A stretch of 64,000 nucleotides of DNA from Streptomyces sp. CB02980 (lineage in GTDB: Bacteria > Actinomycetota > Actinomycetes > Streptomycetales > Streptomycetaceae): the NCBI RefSeq assembly GCF_014451325.2, contig NZ_JACSCH020000007.1, forward strand, positions 309,907 to 373,906. The letters are read 5' to 3'. The translations under genes and the position numbers were made by a program. The notes under the pieces were generated by a model that saw only the letters and a list, made by a program, of their open reading frames with translations, searched no databases and was not told the origin of the DNA. Below, one piece after another: positions 1 to 7,948 of this stretch. Position 1 is the first letter of the stretch. Each line of letters starts with the position of its first letter.

Positions 1-1
1 G

Positions 2-505
2 GGCTTCGCGCAGGGCGTCAAGGACACCAACCCCAAGGCGAAGGTGCTCGTCCAGTACCTGACCCAGCCGCCGAACTTCGACGGCTTCTCGAAGCCCGAC
101 CTCGGCAAGGCCGCCGCGGAGGGCCAGCTCGACAAGGGCGCCGACGTGATCTACGCCGCCGCCGGTCTGGCCGGCTCCGGCTCGATCGAGGCCGCCTCCG
201 CCGCCGGCAAGTGGGCGATCGGCGTCGACTCCGACCAGTACAACCAGCCGGGTCTGGCCTCGTACAAGGACAGCATCCTGACCTCGGTCACCAAGGACGT
301 CTCGGACTCCGTCTTCAACGTGATCAAGTCGGTCCAGGACGGCAAGCCGCAGTCCGGTGAGGTCCGCTACGGCCTCGCCACGGACGGCGTCGCCCTGTCC
401 GACTCCAACCCGAAGTACAAGCAGATGACGGACCTCATCGCCGCGGTGGACAAGGCGAAGAAGGACATCATCGACGGCAAGATCACGGTCAAGACCGCTC
501 CGTAA
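2..505 (+). CDS. BMP-family nucleoside-binding lipoprotein, C-terminal part
   Basis: The gene runs in from the left edge, so only the last ~167 residues are visible and the signal peptide and lipobox are outside the window. The visible part reads as the second lobe of a basic membrane protein (BMP/PnrA-like) substrate-binding protein, with a stretch around GADVIYAAAGLAGSGSIEAA, then WAIGVDSDQY and LTSVTKDVSDSVF, typical of the purine nucleoside receptor PnrA/Med family. It would sit on the outer face of the membrane and deliver nucleosides to the permeases encoded downstream. A strong hairpin follows the stop, so it is probably made in excess over the rest of the transporter. The family assignment is confident; the exact nucleoside is inferred from neighbours cdd and deoA. 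Confidence 0.9.
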   Translation, partial: GFAQGVKDTNPKAKVLVQYLTQPPNFDGFSKPDLGKAAAEGQLDKGADVIYAAAGLAGSGSIEAASAAGKWAIGVDSDQYNQPGLASYKDSILTSVTKDVSDSVFNVIKSVQDGKPQSGEVRYGLATDGVALSDSNPKYKQMTDLIAAVDKAKKDIIDGKITVKTAP

Positions 506-528
506 GGACGCACTGGTCAACGACCCAA

Positions 529-565
529 GGCCCGGCAACGGTGGCACCCCCATCGTTGCCGGGCC
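529..565 (+). terminator. Hairpin terminator after the BMP gene
   Basis: A perfect 12-bp inverted repeat, GGCCCGGCAACG (529-540) and CGTTGCCGGGCC (554-565), has a 13-nt loop. A second short palindrome CCCGTACGGG at 571-580 is followed by a T-rich run. The position between a binding-protein gene and its ABC components suggests partial termination. The hairpin also argues against any downstream start codon inside it. Confidence 0.8.
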
Positions 566-599
566 CCATTCCCGTACGGGTTTTCATTTTTCGGCAGCG

Positions 600-611
600 C
601 TACGCGTGTAG
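600..611. promoter_or_regulatory. Nucleoside-regulon palindrome, copy 1 (CTACGCGTGTAG)
   Basis: This 12-bp site differs from the perfect palindrome CTACGCGCGTAG at one base. It lies about 76 nt upstream of the ABC ATPase start and downstream of the BMP terminator. Matching sites occur upstream of deoA, add, deoC and the purine nucleoside phosphorylase gene. It is interpreted as an operator for a shared dimeric regulator; the regulator is not identified. Confidence 0.7.
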
Positions 612-687
612 ATGTCTCCCTGGCACGATAACTTCACCCCGCCCTGCCCTCCCCGCTCCCACTCCTTCCGGCCAAGGAGAGTGCGTC

Positions 688-2325
688 ATCAACGCGTCCA
701 GCCCCCCTGCCGTAGAACTGCACGGCATCACCAAGCGATTCCCCGGCGTCGTCGCCAACAAGGACATCGCCATCACGGTCCGCAAGGGCACCGTGCACGC
801 CCTCATCGGCGAGAACGGTGCCGGCAAGTCGACCCTCATGAAGATCCTCTACGGCATGCAGAAGCCGGACGAGGGCACCATCGCGGTCGACGGCCAGCAG
901 GTCACCTTCTCCAGCCCCGGTGACGCCATCGCGCGCGGCATCGGCATGGTGCATCAGCACTTCATGCTCGCCGACAACCTCACCGTCCTGGAGAACGTCG
1001 TCCTCGGCGGCGAGAAGCTCTACGGCATCGGCGCCAAGGCGCGGAAGAAGATCCGGGAGATCTCCGACGCGTACGGCCTCGGGGTCCGCCCCGACGTCCT
1101 CGTCGAGGACCTCGGCGTCGCCGACCGGCAGCGTGTGGAGATCCTCAAGGTCCTCTACCGCGGCGCCAAGATCCTCATCCTCGACGAGCCGACCGCGGTG
1201 CTCGTCCCGCAGGAGGTCGACGCGCTCTTCGACAACCTGCGCGAGCTCAAGTCCGAGGGCCTGACCGTCATCTTCATCTCGCACAAGCTGGGCGAGGTCC
1301 TGAAGGTCGCCGACGACATCACCGTCATCCGCCGGGGCACCACCGTCGGCACCGCCGACCCGAAGACCGCCACCACCAAGCAGCTCGCCGAGCTGATGGT
1401 CGGCAGCGAGCTGCCCTCGCCGGAGACCCGCGAGTCGACGGTCACCACCGTCCCGATGCTCCAGGTCCAGAACCTGACGCTGACCGAGGCCGGCGCCGTC
1501 GCCGCTGCCCCGCTGACCAGCGCCGCACCGCCGGACCCGGCGAAGACCGTCGTCGTGCTCGAGGAGCCGGCCGGGGGCCGCAAGCTCCTCGACGACATCT
1601 CCCTCACGATCCACAAGGGCGAGATCCTCGGCATCGCCGGTGTCGAGGGCAACGGCCAGACCGAGCTCATCGAGACCCTCATGGGCATGGCCACCCCCGA
1701 CTCGGGCGTCATCACCCTCGACGGCGTGGACATCTCCAAGGTCTCGGTGCGCAAGCGCCGCGAGGGCGGCATCGGCTACATCCCCGAGGACCGCCACCGC
1801 CACGGCCTGCTCCTCGAAGCGCCCCTCTGGGAGAACCGCATCCTCGGCCATGTCTCCGAGGCGCCCAACTCCAAGCGGGGCATCCTCGACCCGAAGGCGG
1901 CCCGCAAGGACACCGAGCGGATCGTGCGCGAGTACGACGTGCGCACCCCCGGCATCGACGTCACCGCGGCCTCCCTCTCCGGCGGCAACCAGCAGAAGCT
2001 GATCGTCGGCCGCGAGATGAGCCACAGCCCCAAGTTCCTGATCGCCGCCCACCCCACCCGTGGTGTGGACGTCGGCGCGCAGGCGCAGATCTGGGACGCG
2101 ATCCGGGACGCGCGCCGCGAGGGCCTGGCGGTGCTGCTGATCTCCGCCGACCTCGACGAGCTGATCGGCCTCTCCGACACCCTCCGGGTCATGTACCGCG
2201 GCAAGCTCGTCGCGGACGCCGACCCCGCCACCATCACGCCCGAGCAGCTCGGTTCCGCCATGACCGGCGCGGCCAGCGGCCAGCTCGAAGGCGCAGAGCA
2301 GCCCGAAGACGGTGACGCCCGATGA
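688..2325 (+). CDS. Nucleoside ABC transporter, double ATP-binding subunit
   Basis: This is a two-domain ATPase of the YufO/RbsA type that energises nucleoside import through the two permeases that follow. Domain 1 has Walker A GENGAGKST, a Walker B ILILDEPT and the BMP-type core. Domain 2 has GVEGNGQTE in place of a normal Walker A, the signature LSGGNQQK, and LIAAHPTRGVD instead of a canonical Walker B, a degeneration usual for this family. A proline/alanine-rich linker with extra residues separates the domains. Start choice is awkward: a good AAGGAG lies at 674-679 but the codon 8 nt later is ATC (688). The nearest upstream in-frame GTG (541) is inside the terminator loop, and the next candidates (CTG 718, GTG 793) cut into the domain. 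ATC initiation is the best reading. The stop overlaps the next start. Confidence 0.9.
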   Translation: MNASSPPAVELHGITKRFPGVVANKDIAITVRKGTVHALIGENGAGKSTLMKILYGMQKPDEGTIAVDGQQVTFSSPGDAIARGIGMVHQHFMLADNLTVLENVVLGGEKLYGIGAKARKKIREISDAYGLGVRPDVLVEDLGVADRQRVEILKVLYRGAKILILDEPTAVLVPQEVDALFDNLRELKSEGLTVIFISHKLGEVLKVADDITVIRRGTTVGTADPKTATTKQLAELMVGSELPSPETRESTVTTVPMLQVQNLTLTEAGAVAAAPLTSAAPPDPAKTVVVLEEPAGGRKLLDDISLTIHKGEILGIAGVEGNGQTELIETLMGMATPDSGVITLDGVDISKVSVRKRREGGIGYIPEDRHRHGLLLEAPLWENRILGHVSEAPNSKRGILDPKAARKDTERIVREYDVRTPGIDVTAASLSGGNQQKLIVGREMSHSPKFLIAAHPTRGVDVGAQAQIWDAIRDARREGLAVLLISADLDELIGLSDTLRVMYRGKLVADADPATITPEQLGSAMTGAASGQLEGAEQPEDGDAR

Positions 2326-3440
2326 TGAAGTTCGACAAGGACAAGTTGATCCTGGGCGCGGCGGGACCGGTGCTCGCCCTGGTCACCTCGTTCGTGCTCA
2401 CCGTCCTGGTGCTGCTCGCGACGGGCCTCGACCCGATCGAGCCGATCCGGCTGATGATCGACAACGCCGGTTTCGCCGACATCCAGGTCCTGATCGTCAA
2501 CCAGACCGGGATCTACTACCTGGCAGCCCTGGCCGTGGCCGTCGGCTTCCGGATGAACCTGTTCAACATCGGTGTCGACGGCCAGTACCGGCTCGCCGCG
2601 ATGGTCTCGGCCCTCGTCGGCGCCTCGATCGAGCTGCCCGGCCCGCTGCACATCCTGGTCATCGTGCTCGTCGCGATGCTCACCGGCGCCTTCTGGGCCG
2701 GCATCGCCGGCATCCTGAAGACCACCCGCGGTGTCTCCGAGGTCGTCTCGACCATCATGCTGAACGCCATCGCGACCTCGCTGGTGGCCTGGCTGATCCT
2801 GCCGAAGAACTTCGGCGTCCAGCCGGAGGGCTCGAACAACCTCACCACCGGTGAGATCTCCGAGTCCGGCTGGTTCCCCGGCATCGACATGGGCGAGGGC
2901 AACGGAGTCATCTACGGCTTCACGTTCGTCGCGCTCGCGCTCGGCGTCGTCTACTGGTTCGTCCTCAACCGCACCCGGTTCGGCTTCGACCTGCGCGCCA
3001 CCGGCGCCAGCGAGTCCGCCGCCCAGGCCAGCGGCGTCGACGCCAAGAAGATGGTCCTCACCGCGATGCTGCTCTCGGGCGCGCTGGCCGGTCTCGCCGG
3101 CATGCCGACGCTGCTCGGCGAGTCCCACACGTACAGCCTCGACTTCCCCGTCGGTGTCGGCTTCACCGCCATCACCATCGCGCTGCTCGGCCGGAACCAC
3201 CCGGTCGGCATCCTCTTCGCGGCCCTGCTCTTCGCGTTCCTGGACAAGGCGTCCAGCAACCTCGACGTGTACGGGTACCCGAAGGAGATCACCAAGATCA
3301 TGCAGGGCATCATCGTGATCGCCGTGGTCGTCTCGTACGAGCTCGTCCGCCGTTACGGCCTCCGCCGCCAGCAGCAGAAGGTCGGCGAGGAACTCGCCGC
3401 CGGCGGCGCCATCAAGACCGACAAGGAGGTCTCGGCATGA
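2322..3440 (+). CDS. Nucleoside ABC transporter permease 1
   Basis: This is a BPD_transp_2 family membrane protein of 372 residues with about eight to nine hydrophobic segments, comparable to YufP/NupP-type nucleoside permeases. It starts at an ATGATG that overlaps the ATPase stop, a classic translational coupling. The conserved cytoplasmic loop around ATGASESAAQASGVDAKKM is the ATPase-coupling region of this family. A basic, glutamine-rich C-terminal tail (RRQQQKVGEEL) is cytoplasmic. It pairs with the permease encoded immediately downstream, with which it also overlaps by 4 nt. Confidence 0.93.
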   Translation: MMKFDKDKLILGAAGPVLALVTSFVLTVLVLLATGLDPIEPIRLMIDNAGFADIQVLIVNQTGIYYLAALAVAVGFRMNLFNIGVDGQYRLAAMVSALVGASIELPGPLHILVIVLVAMLTGAFWAGIAGILKTTRGVSEVVSTIMLNAIATSLVAWLILPKNFGVQPEGSNNLTTGEISESGWFPGIDMGEGNGVIYGFTFVALALGVVYWFVLNRTRFGFDLRATGASESAAQASGVDAKKMVLTAMLLSGALAGLAGMPTLLGESHTYSLDFPVGVGFTAITIALLGRNHPVGILFAALLFAFLDKASSNLDVYGYPKEITKIMQGIIVIAVVVSYELVRRYGLRRQQQKVGEELAAGGAIKTDKEVSA

Positions 3441-4699
3441 GCACCGGCACTGTCACCAAGCCGAGCGCCGCGCCCAAGGGCGGCGGACGCCGCAAGCTCA
3501 CCCTGCCGTGGATCATGCTGATCGTCGCGGCCGGTCTCCTGCTCTTCTCCTTCGTCCGGGCGGTCTCCGGGGCCAACGACCTCACCTCGGTGGGTCAGGT
3601 CTCGGGCGCGCTCAAGCTCGCCGTGCCGATCGGTCTCGCCGGTCTCGGCGGTCTGTGGGCCGAGCGCGCGGGCGTCGTCAACATCGGCCTCGAAGGCATG
3701 ATGGTGCTCGGCACCTGGTTCGGCGCCTGGGCCGGATACCAGTGGGGCCCCTGGACGGGTGTCCTGGTCGGTCTCCTCGGCGGCGCGCTCGGCGGTCTGC
3801 TGCACGCGATCATCACCGTCACGTTCAACGTGAACCACATCGTCTCCGGTGTGGCGGTCAACATCCTCGCGGTCGGCTTCACCCAGTACCTGTCGAACTT
3901 CACGTTCGCCGAGGCCGAGGGCGGCTCCTCCAAGCAGTCTCCCCGCATCGACGAGATCTACGAGATCACGGTGCCGGGTCTTTCGGACTGGCTGACCGAT
4001 CTCCAGGGCAAGCACTGGTTCTTCATCTCCGACCTGGCCGGCATCCTCGGCGGCCTCGTGACGAACCTGTCGCTCCTGACGATCGTCGCCCTGCTGCTGA
4101 TCCCGGCCACCTGGTGGCTGCTCTGGCGCACCGCCTTCGGTCTGCGCCTGCGCTCCTGCGGTGAGAACCCGGTCGCGGCCGAGTCCCTCGGCGTGAACGT
4201 CTACAAGTACAAGTACATCGCCGTCACCGTCTCCGGCGCCCTCGCGGGCCTCGGCGGCGCGTTCCTCGCGATCGTCTCCACCGGCATCTACCAGGAGGGC
4301 CAGACCGGCGGCCGCGGCTACATCGGTCTCGCCGCGATGATCTTCGGCAACTGGATGCCCGGCGGCATGGCGCTCGGCGCGGGCCTCTTCGGCTTCACCG
4401 ACAGCCTCAAGCTCCGCGGCGGCGCCGAGAACGTCCACGCGCTGCTGCTGCTCGTCGCCCTGCTCCTGGTGATCGCCGCCCTGTGGCAGCTGTACAAGAA
4501 GAAGTACGTGGTCGGCGTGATCTCCGCGGCCTTCGGCGCCGGCTTCTTCCTCTGGTACGCGCTGACCGACGAGGTCCCGAGCCAGTTCGTCGACGCGGCC
4601 CCGTACATCACCACCCTGCTCGTGCTCGCCCTTTCGGCGCAGCGCCTGCGCATGCCGAAGGCGGACGGCCTGCCGTACCGCAAGGGCCAGGGCAAGTGA
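3437..4699 (+). CDS. Nucleoside ABC transporter permease 2
   Basis: This is the second BPD_transp_2 permease (420 residues), with multiple membrane segments and the coupling-loop motif LRSCGENPVAAESLGVNV plus the family signature WAERAGVVNIGLEGMM. It resembles YufQ/NupQ but is longer, with extra hydrophobic segments near the C terminus (about residues 335-405). The ATG overlaps the previous stop. The stop codon TGA overlaps the GTG start of the cytidine deaminase, so uptake and the first catabolic step are made together. Confidence 0.93.
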   Translation: MSTGTVTKPSAAPKGGGRRKLTLPWIMLIVAAGLLLFSFVRAVSGANDLTSVGQVSGALKLAVPIGLAGLGGLWAERAGVVNIGLEGMMVLGTWFGAWAGYQWGPWTGVLVGLLGGALGGLLHAIITVTFNVNHIVSGVAVNILAVGFTQYLSNFTFAEAEGGSSKQSPRIDEIYEITVPGLSDWLTDLQGKHWFFISDLAGILGGLVTNLSLLTIVALLLIPATWWLLWRTAFGLRLRSCGENPVAAESLGVNVYKYKYIAVTVSGALAGLGGAFLAIVSTGIYQEGQTGGRGYIGLAAMIFGNWMPGGMALGAGLFGFTDSLKLRGGAENVHALLLLVALLLVIAALWQLYKKKYVVGVISAAFGAGFFLWYALTDEVPSQFVDAAPYITTLLVLALSAQRLRMPKADGLPYRKGQGK

Positions 4700-5100
4700 C
4701 GACCGCCCTCTCGGAGGCCGACTGGGAGGCCCTGCGGGTCACGGCGCGCGAGGCCATGGCCCGTGCGTACGCCCCGTACTCGGGCTTCTCGGTCGGTGCG
4801 GCGGCCCGTGTCGAGGACGGGCGGACGGTCTCCGGCTGCAACGTGGAGAACGCCTCGTACGGCCTCAGTCTGTGCGCCGAGTGCGGGCTCGTCTCCGAGC
4901 TCCAGGCGACCGGCGGCGGGCGCCTCACGCACTTCGTGTGCGTGGACGGCCGGGGCGAGTCCCTGGTGCCGTGCGGCCGCTGCCGGCAGCTGCTGTACGA
5001 GTTCGGGGGCCCCGAGCTCGTACTGGAGACGCCCGGCGGGTTCCTGACACTCGCCGAGATGCTGCCGCAGGCATTCGGTCCGCACCACCTCGCGAAGTAA
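4696..5100 (+). CDS. cdd: Cytidine deaminase
   Basis: This 134-residue protein hydrolyses cytidine and deoxycytidine to uridine and deoxyuridine. The tetrameric-type zinc site is complete: CNVENASYGLSLCAEC supplies the Cys-Ala-Glu motif with the proton-shuttling Glu, and VPCGRCRQ supplies the two other zinc cysteines. The GTG start overlaps the permease stop, so it is the last gene of the uptake operon. Length is normal for the family. It is followed by a strong terminator. Confidence 0.95.
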   Translation: MTTALSEADWEALRVTAREAMARAYAPYSGFSVGAAARVEDGRTVSGCNVENASYGLSLCAECGLVSELQATGGGRLTHFVCVDGRGESLVPCGRCRQLLYEFGGPELVLETPGGFLTLAEMLPQAFGPHHLAK

Positions 5101-5106
5101 ACCTCG

Positions 5107-5141
5107 GAGCGGCCCTTCCGGCACGATGGGAAGGGCCGCTC
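5107..5141 (+). terminator. Terminator after cdd
   Basis: A perfect 13-bp inverted repeat, GAGCGGCCCTTCC (5107-5119) and GGAAGGGCCGCTC (5129-5141), has a 9-nt loop and is followed by a pyrimidine-rich stretch. It separates the transporter-cdd operon from deoA. Confidence 0.85.
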
Positions 5142-5154
5142 CTCCTTTCCCCCT

Positions 5155-5166
5155 CTATGCGCGTAG
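5155..5166. promoter_or_regulatory. Nucleoside-regulon palindrome, copy 2 (CTATGCGCGTAG)
   Basis: This site matches the five-copy 12-bp palindrome with one deviation in the left half. It ends 14 nt before the deoA ATG and abuts the Shine-Dalgarno AGAGG, so a bound protein would overlap the transcription start or leader. Confidence 0.75.
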
Positions 5167-5180
5167 AAAGAGGCACCATC

Positions 5181-6458
5181 ATGGACGTCATCTCCGTCAT
5201 CCGCACGAAGCGGGACAAGGGCGAGCTGAGCCCGGAGCAGATCGACTGGGTCATCGACGCCTACACCCGCGGTGTGGTCGCCGACGAGCAGATGTCCGCC
5301 CTGGCCATGGCCATCCTGCTGAACGGCATGAACCGCGCGGAGATCGCCCGCTGGACGGCGGCCATGATCGCGAGCGGCGAGCGCATGGAGTTCTCCTCCC
5401 TCTCCCGCCCCACCGCCGACAAGCACTCCACCGGCGGCGTCGGCGACAAGATCACCCTCCCGCTCGCCCCGCTCGTCGCCGCCTGCGGCGCGGCCGTCCC
5501 GCAGCTCTCCGGCCGCGGCCTCGGCCACACCGGTGGCACGCTCGACAAGCTGGAGTCCATCCCGGGCTGGCGCGCGCTGCTCTCCAACGAGGAGATGCTG
5601 CACGTCCTCGACACCACCGGCGCGGTCATCTGTGCGGCGGGCGACGGCCTGGCCCCGGCGGACAAGAAGCTGTACGCGCTCCGCGACGTCACGGGCACGG
5701 TGGAGGCGATCCCGCTCATCGCCTCCTCGATCATGTCGAAGAAGATCGCCGAGGGCACCGGCTCCCTGGTCCTCGACGTCAAGGTCGGCACCGGCGCCTT
5801 CATGAAGAACATCGAGGACGCCCGCGAGCTCGCCTCCACGATGGTCGGCCTCGGCACCGACAGCGGAGTGAAGACGGTCGCGCTGCTCACCGACATGTCC
5901 ACCCCGCTCGGCCTCACCGCCGGCAACGCCCTCGAGGTCCGCGAGTCGGTCGAGGTCCTGGCCGGCGGCGGCCCGGCGGACGTCGTCGAGCTGACGATCG
6001 CGCTGGCCCGCGAGATGCTCGAAGCGGCCGGCATCAAGGACGCCGACCCGGCGAAGGCGCTGGCCGACGGCTCGGCGATGGACCACTGGCGCCGGATGAT
6101 CGCGGCCCAGGGCGGCGACCCGGACGCGGCCCTCCCGGTCGCCCGCGAGCAGCACGTCGTCACGGCCCCGTCCTCCGGCGTCCTGACCCGCCTCGACGCC
6201 TACGACATCGGCATCGCCGCCTGGCGTCTGGGCGCGGGCCGCGCCCGCAAGGAGGACCCGGTGCAGGCCGGCGCGGGCGTCGAGATCCACGCCAAGCCGG
6301 GCGACACGGTGACGGCGGGCCAGCCCCTCGTGACCCTCCACACGGACACCCCGGAGAAGTTCGACTACGCGCTGCAGTCCCTGGGCTCGGCCTGGGACAT
6401 CGCGGCCCCGGGCACGGAGTTCACCCCGAACCCGATCGTCCTGGACCGCATCGCGTAG
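5181..6458 (+). CDS. deoA: Thymidine phosphorylase
   Basis: This 425-residue enzyme cleaves thymidine or deoxyuridine with phosphate to base and deoxyribose 1-phosphate. The family signature SGRGLGHTGGTLDKLE is at about residues 108-123, and the phosphate-binding KHSTGGVGDK lies upstream of it. N-terminal helical, central glycosyltransferase-like and C-terminal pyrimidine nucleoside phosphorylase domains are all present. Start ATG 5181 has AGAGG upstream and lies just after the regulatory palindrome. Its product feeds the mutase and deoC encoded elsewhere in the window, and its substrates come from the adjacent transporter and cdd. Confidence 0.95.
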   Translation: MDVISVIRTKRDKGELSPEQIDWVIDAYTRGVVADEQMSALAMAILLNGMNRAEIARWTAAMIASGERMEFSSLSRPTADKHSTGGVGDKITLPLAPLVAACGAAVPQLSGRGLGHTGGTLDKLESIPGWRALLSNEEMLHVLDTTGAVICAAGDGLAPADKKLYALRDVTGTVEAIPLIASSIMSKKIAEGTGSLVLDVKVGTGAFMKNIEDARELASTMVGLGTDSGVKTVALLTDMSTPLGLTAGNALEVRESVEVLAGGGPADVVELTIALAREMLEAAGIKDADPAKALADGSAMDHWRRMIAAQGGDPDAALPVAREQHVVTAPSSGVLTRLDAYDIGIAAWRLGAGRARKEDPVQAGAGVEIHAKPGDTVTAGQPLVTLHTDTPEKFDYALQSLGSAWDIAAPGTEFTPNPIVLDRIA

Positions 6459-6479
6459 TGACCTGATCGACGCTGGCAT

Positions 6480-6936
6480 GTGCCAGTGACACCTTCGGGT
6501 GAACGGGACCGGTGGACCTACACCGGTCCCGTTCGGCAGGCTGGGAACGGCCAGGGCAACGGCTGGGAGGACCTGGTCCGTCGCTGGGAGTCGAGGGACT
6601 GGCCCGAGGGCTGCAAGGTGGAGATCATCGAGGGGATCATCACCGTGGCACCGTCGCCCAGTGTCCGCCACAACCTCCCTGCTGGTCGCCGAGGTCACCT
6701 CGCCCTCGAACGCGAACCACGACCGCATCACGAAGGCGGCCGCGTACGCGCGGGCGGGAGTCCCGCTGTACCTGCTGATCGACGCGTACGCGCCCGGCGG
6801 CCCCACCGTGACCCTCTACGGAGAGCCGAAGGGGGACGTCTGCCGAGTCCTCCGCGCCGTGCCGTTCGGCGAGGAGATCCGCCTCCCCGCGCCCTTCGAC
6901 CTCGCCCTCGACACCGCAGAGTTCCCCGTCAGCTGA
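6480..6936 (+). pseudogene. Decayed Uma2/DUF820-family nuclease gene
   Basis: Two pieces of a Uma2-type (PD-(D/E)XK superfamily) protein lie in different frames. The N-terminal piece (6480 to about 6670) reads WTYTGPVRQAG, WEDLVRRWESRDWPEGCKVEIIEG and TVAPSPSVRHN. The C-terminal piece (about 6671-6936, another frame) reads LLVAEVTSPSNANHDRITKAA then YARAGVPLYLLIDAY and ends LPAPFDLALDTAEFPVS. Intact relatives have roughly 70-80 residues between the two pieces, including the catalytic Asp region, so an internal deletion that also shifted frame is the simplest explanation. No single open frame spans both parts. Its tail overlaps the end of the convergent HAD gene by 8 nt. Confidence 0.8.
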
Positions 6937-7588
6937 GTCCCGCTGCCAGCAGCCCCCTCAGCTCCCGCATGTCCTCGAAGACCACCGTGCCCGGGCCCGT
7001 CAGCCGGGCCGCCGGGGTCAGGCCGCCGGTGTAGCCGAAGGCGCGCATGCCGGCCGCTCGGGCCGCGCGGACGCCGTACGGGCTGTCCTCGACCACCGCA
7101 CAGCGCTCCGGCGGGACGCCCATCGTGGCCGCCGCGTGCAGGAAGAGGTCCGGCGCCGGCTTGCCCCGGGCGACGTCGCGGGCGCTGAACATCCGGCCCT
7201 CGAAGCGGTCCAGGAGGCCCGCGCGGCCGAGGTTCTTCCGGATGGAGGCGTGGCTGCCGTTGGAGGCGAGGCAGTACGGGACGGCGAGCGCGTCCAGGAG
7301 GTCCGTGACGCCCTCCACGGCCGTCAGCTCCGCGTCCAGGGCGTCCTCGTACCGCTGCTTGAAGGGCGCCTGCCAGTCGGGCTCCAGCGGGCGGCCCCGG
7401 CGCTCCTCCACGAGCGTGGTGAGCATGTCGTGCGGGGAGCCGACGAAGTACTCGACGATCTCCGCCTCGGTGAACTCCGCTCCGAGCGCCGCGAACACCT
7501 CCCGGTCCACACGGCAGTAGATCCGCTCGCTGTCCACCAGGACACCGTCACAGTCGAAGATCACCAGTTCGGCGGGCTCAAGAGTCAT
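6929..7588 (-). CDS. HAD-family phosphatase (beta-phosphoglucomutase-like)
   Basis: This is a 219-residue haloacid dehalogenase hydrolase, subfamily IA. Motif I is FDCDGVLVDS (Asp12/Asp14), motif II LASNGS, motif III Lys in RGKPAPD, and motif IV VVEDSPYGVRAA, so the active site is complete with a helical cap between motifs I and II. The start MTLEPAELV places motif I at the usual distance from the N terminus. Substrate cannot be told; sugar-phosphate phosphatase or phosphoglucomutase activity is typical. Confidence 0.9.
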   Translation of the reverse strand: MTLEPAELVIFDCDGVLVDSERIYCRVDREVFAALGAEFTEAEIVEYFVGSPHDMLTTLVEERRGRPLEPDWQAPFKQRYEDALDAELTAVEGVTDLLDALAVPYCLASNGSHASIRKNLGRAGLLDRFEGRMFSARDVARGKPAPDLFLHAAATMGVPPERCAVVEDSPYGVRAARAAGMRAFGYTGGLTPAARLTGPGTVVFEDMRELRGLLAAGLS

Positions 7589-7653
7589 GGCCCAGACCCT
7601 ACGGTGGAAATGATCACCGATGAGTTCTGGTCCGAGGGCCGGTCTCAAGCCGT

Positions 7654-7929
7654 GTGGACACCAGTCGACCGCTCGTCGTGACTTTGACCGCCCGCCCCAC
7701 CGGGGACGAGGTGGCGCGTCTCTGTGCCGAGCTCGGGGCCGCGCCGCCCGGGGACGTGGTCTGCGAGGTCGGCGCCCTCGCGCCCGCCGACCTCGCCGCC
7801 GTCGACGCCCTCGCCCGGCTGAAGCTCGCCGCCGGGCGCAGCGGGCACCGGATCCGGTTCCACGGAGCGGGGCCCGACCTGCGGGCCCTGCTCCTGCTCA
7901 CCGGTCTCGGCGGGACCCTGGGCCTCTAG
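7654..7929 (+). CDS. Small STAS-like protein
   Basis: This 91-residue protein looks like a STAS/anti-anti-sigma-type domain. It has a beta-rich start (LVVTLTARPTGDEV), a central GDVVCEVGALAPADLAAVDALARLKLAAG and an ending with LRALLLLTGLGGTLGL, the usual helix arrangement after the phosphoacceptor loop. No clear DSSG-type phosphorylatable Ser is present, so regulatory phosphorylation is doubtful. It sits alone between divergent HAD and convergent sigma factor genes. The assignment is by fold pattern only. Confidence 0.6.
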   Translation: MDTSRPLVVTLTARPTGDEVARLCAELGAAPPGDVVCEVGALAPADLAAVDALARLKLAAGRSGHRIRFHGAGPDLRALLLLTGLGGTLGL

Positions 7930-7948
7930 CCTCCAGCCCTCCGGTGCT

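Noticed and set aside
541..687. Extended N terminus for the transporter ATPase from the GTG at 541
   Set aside because: The GTG lies in the loop of the 12-bp terminator hairpin and the encoded extension has no similarity to ABC ATPases; the regulatory palindrome would be inside the gene.
634..6806. Very long antisense open frames over the nucleoside transport and deoA genes
   Set aside because: They arise from GC-rich third positions on the opposite strand; their products are low-complexity Arg/Asp/Gly-rich with no domain and no ribosome sites.
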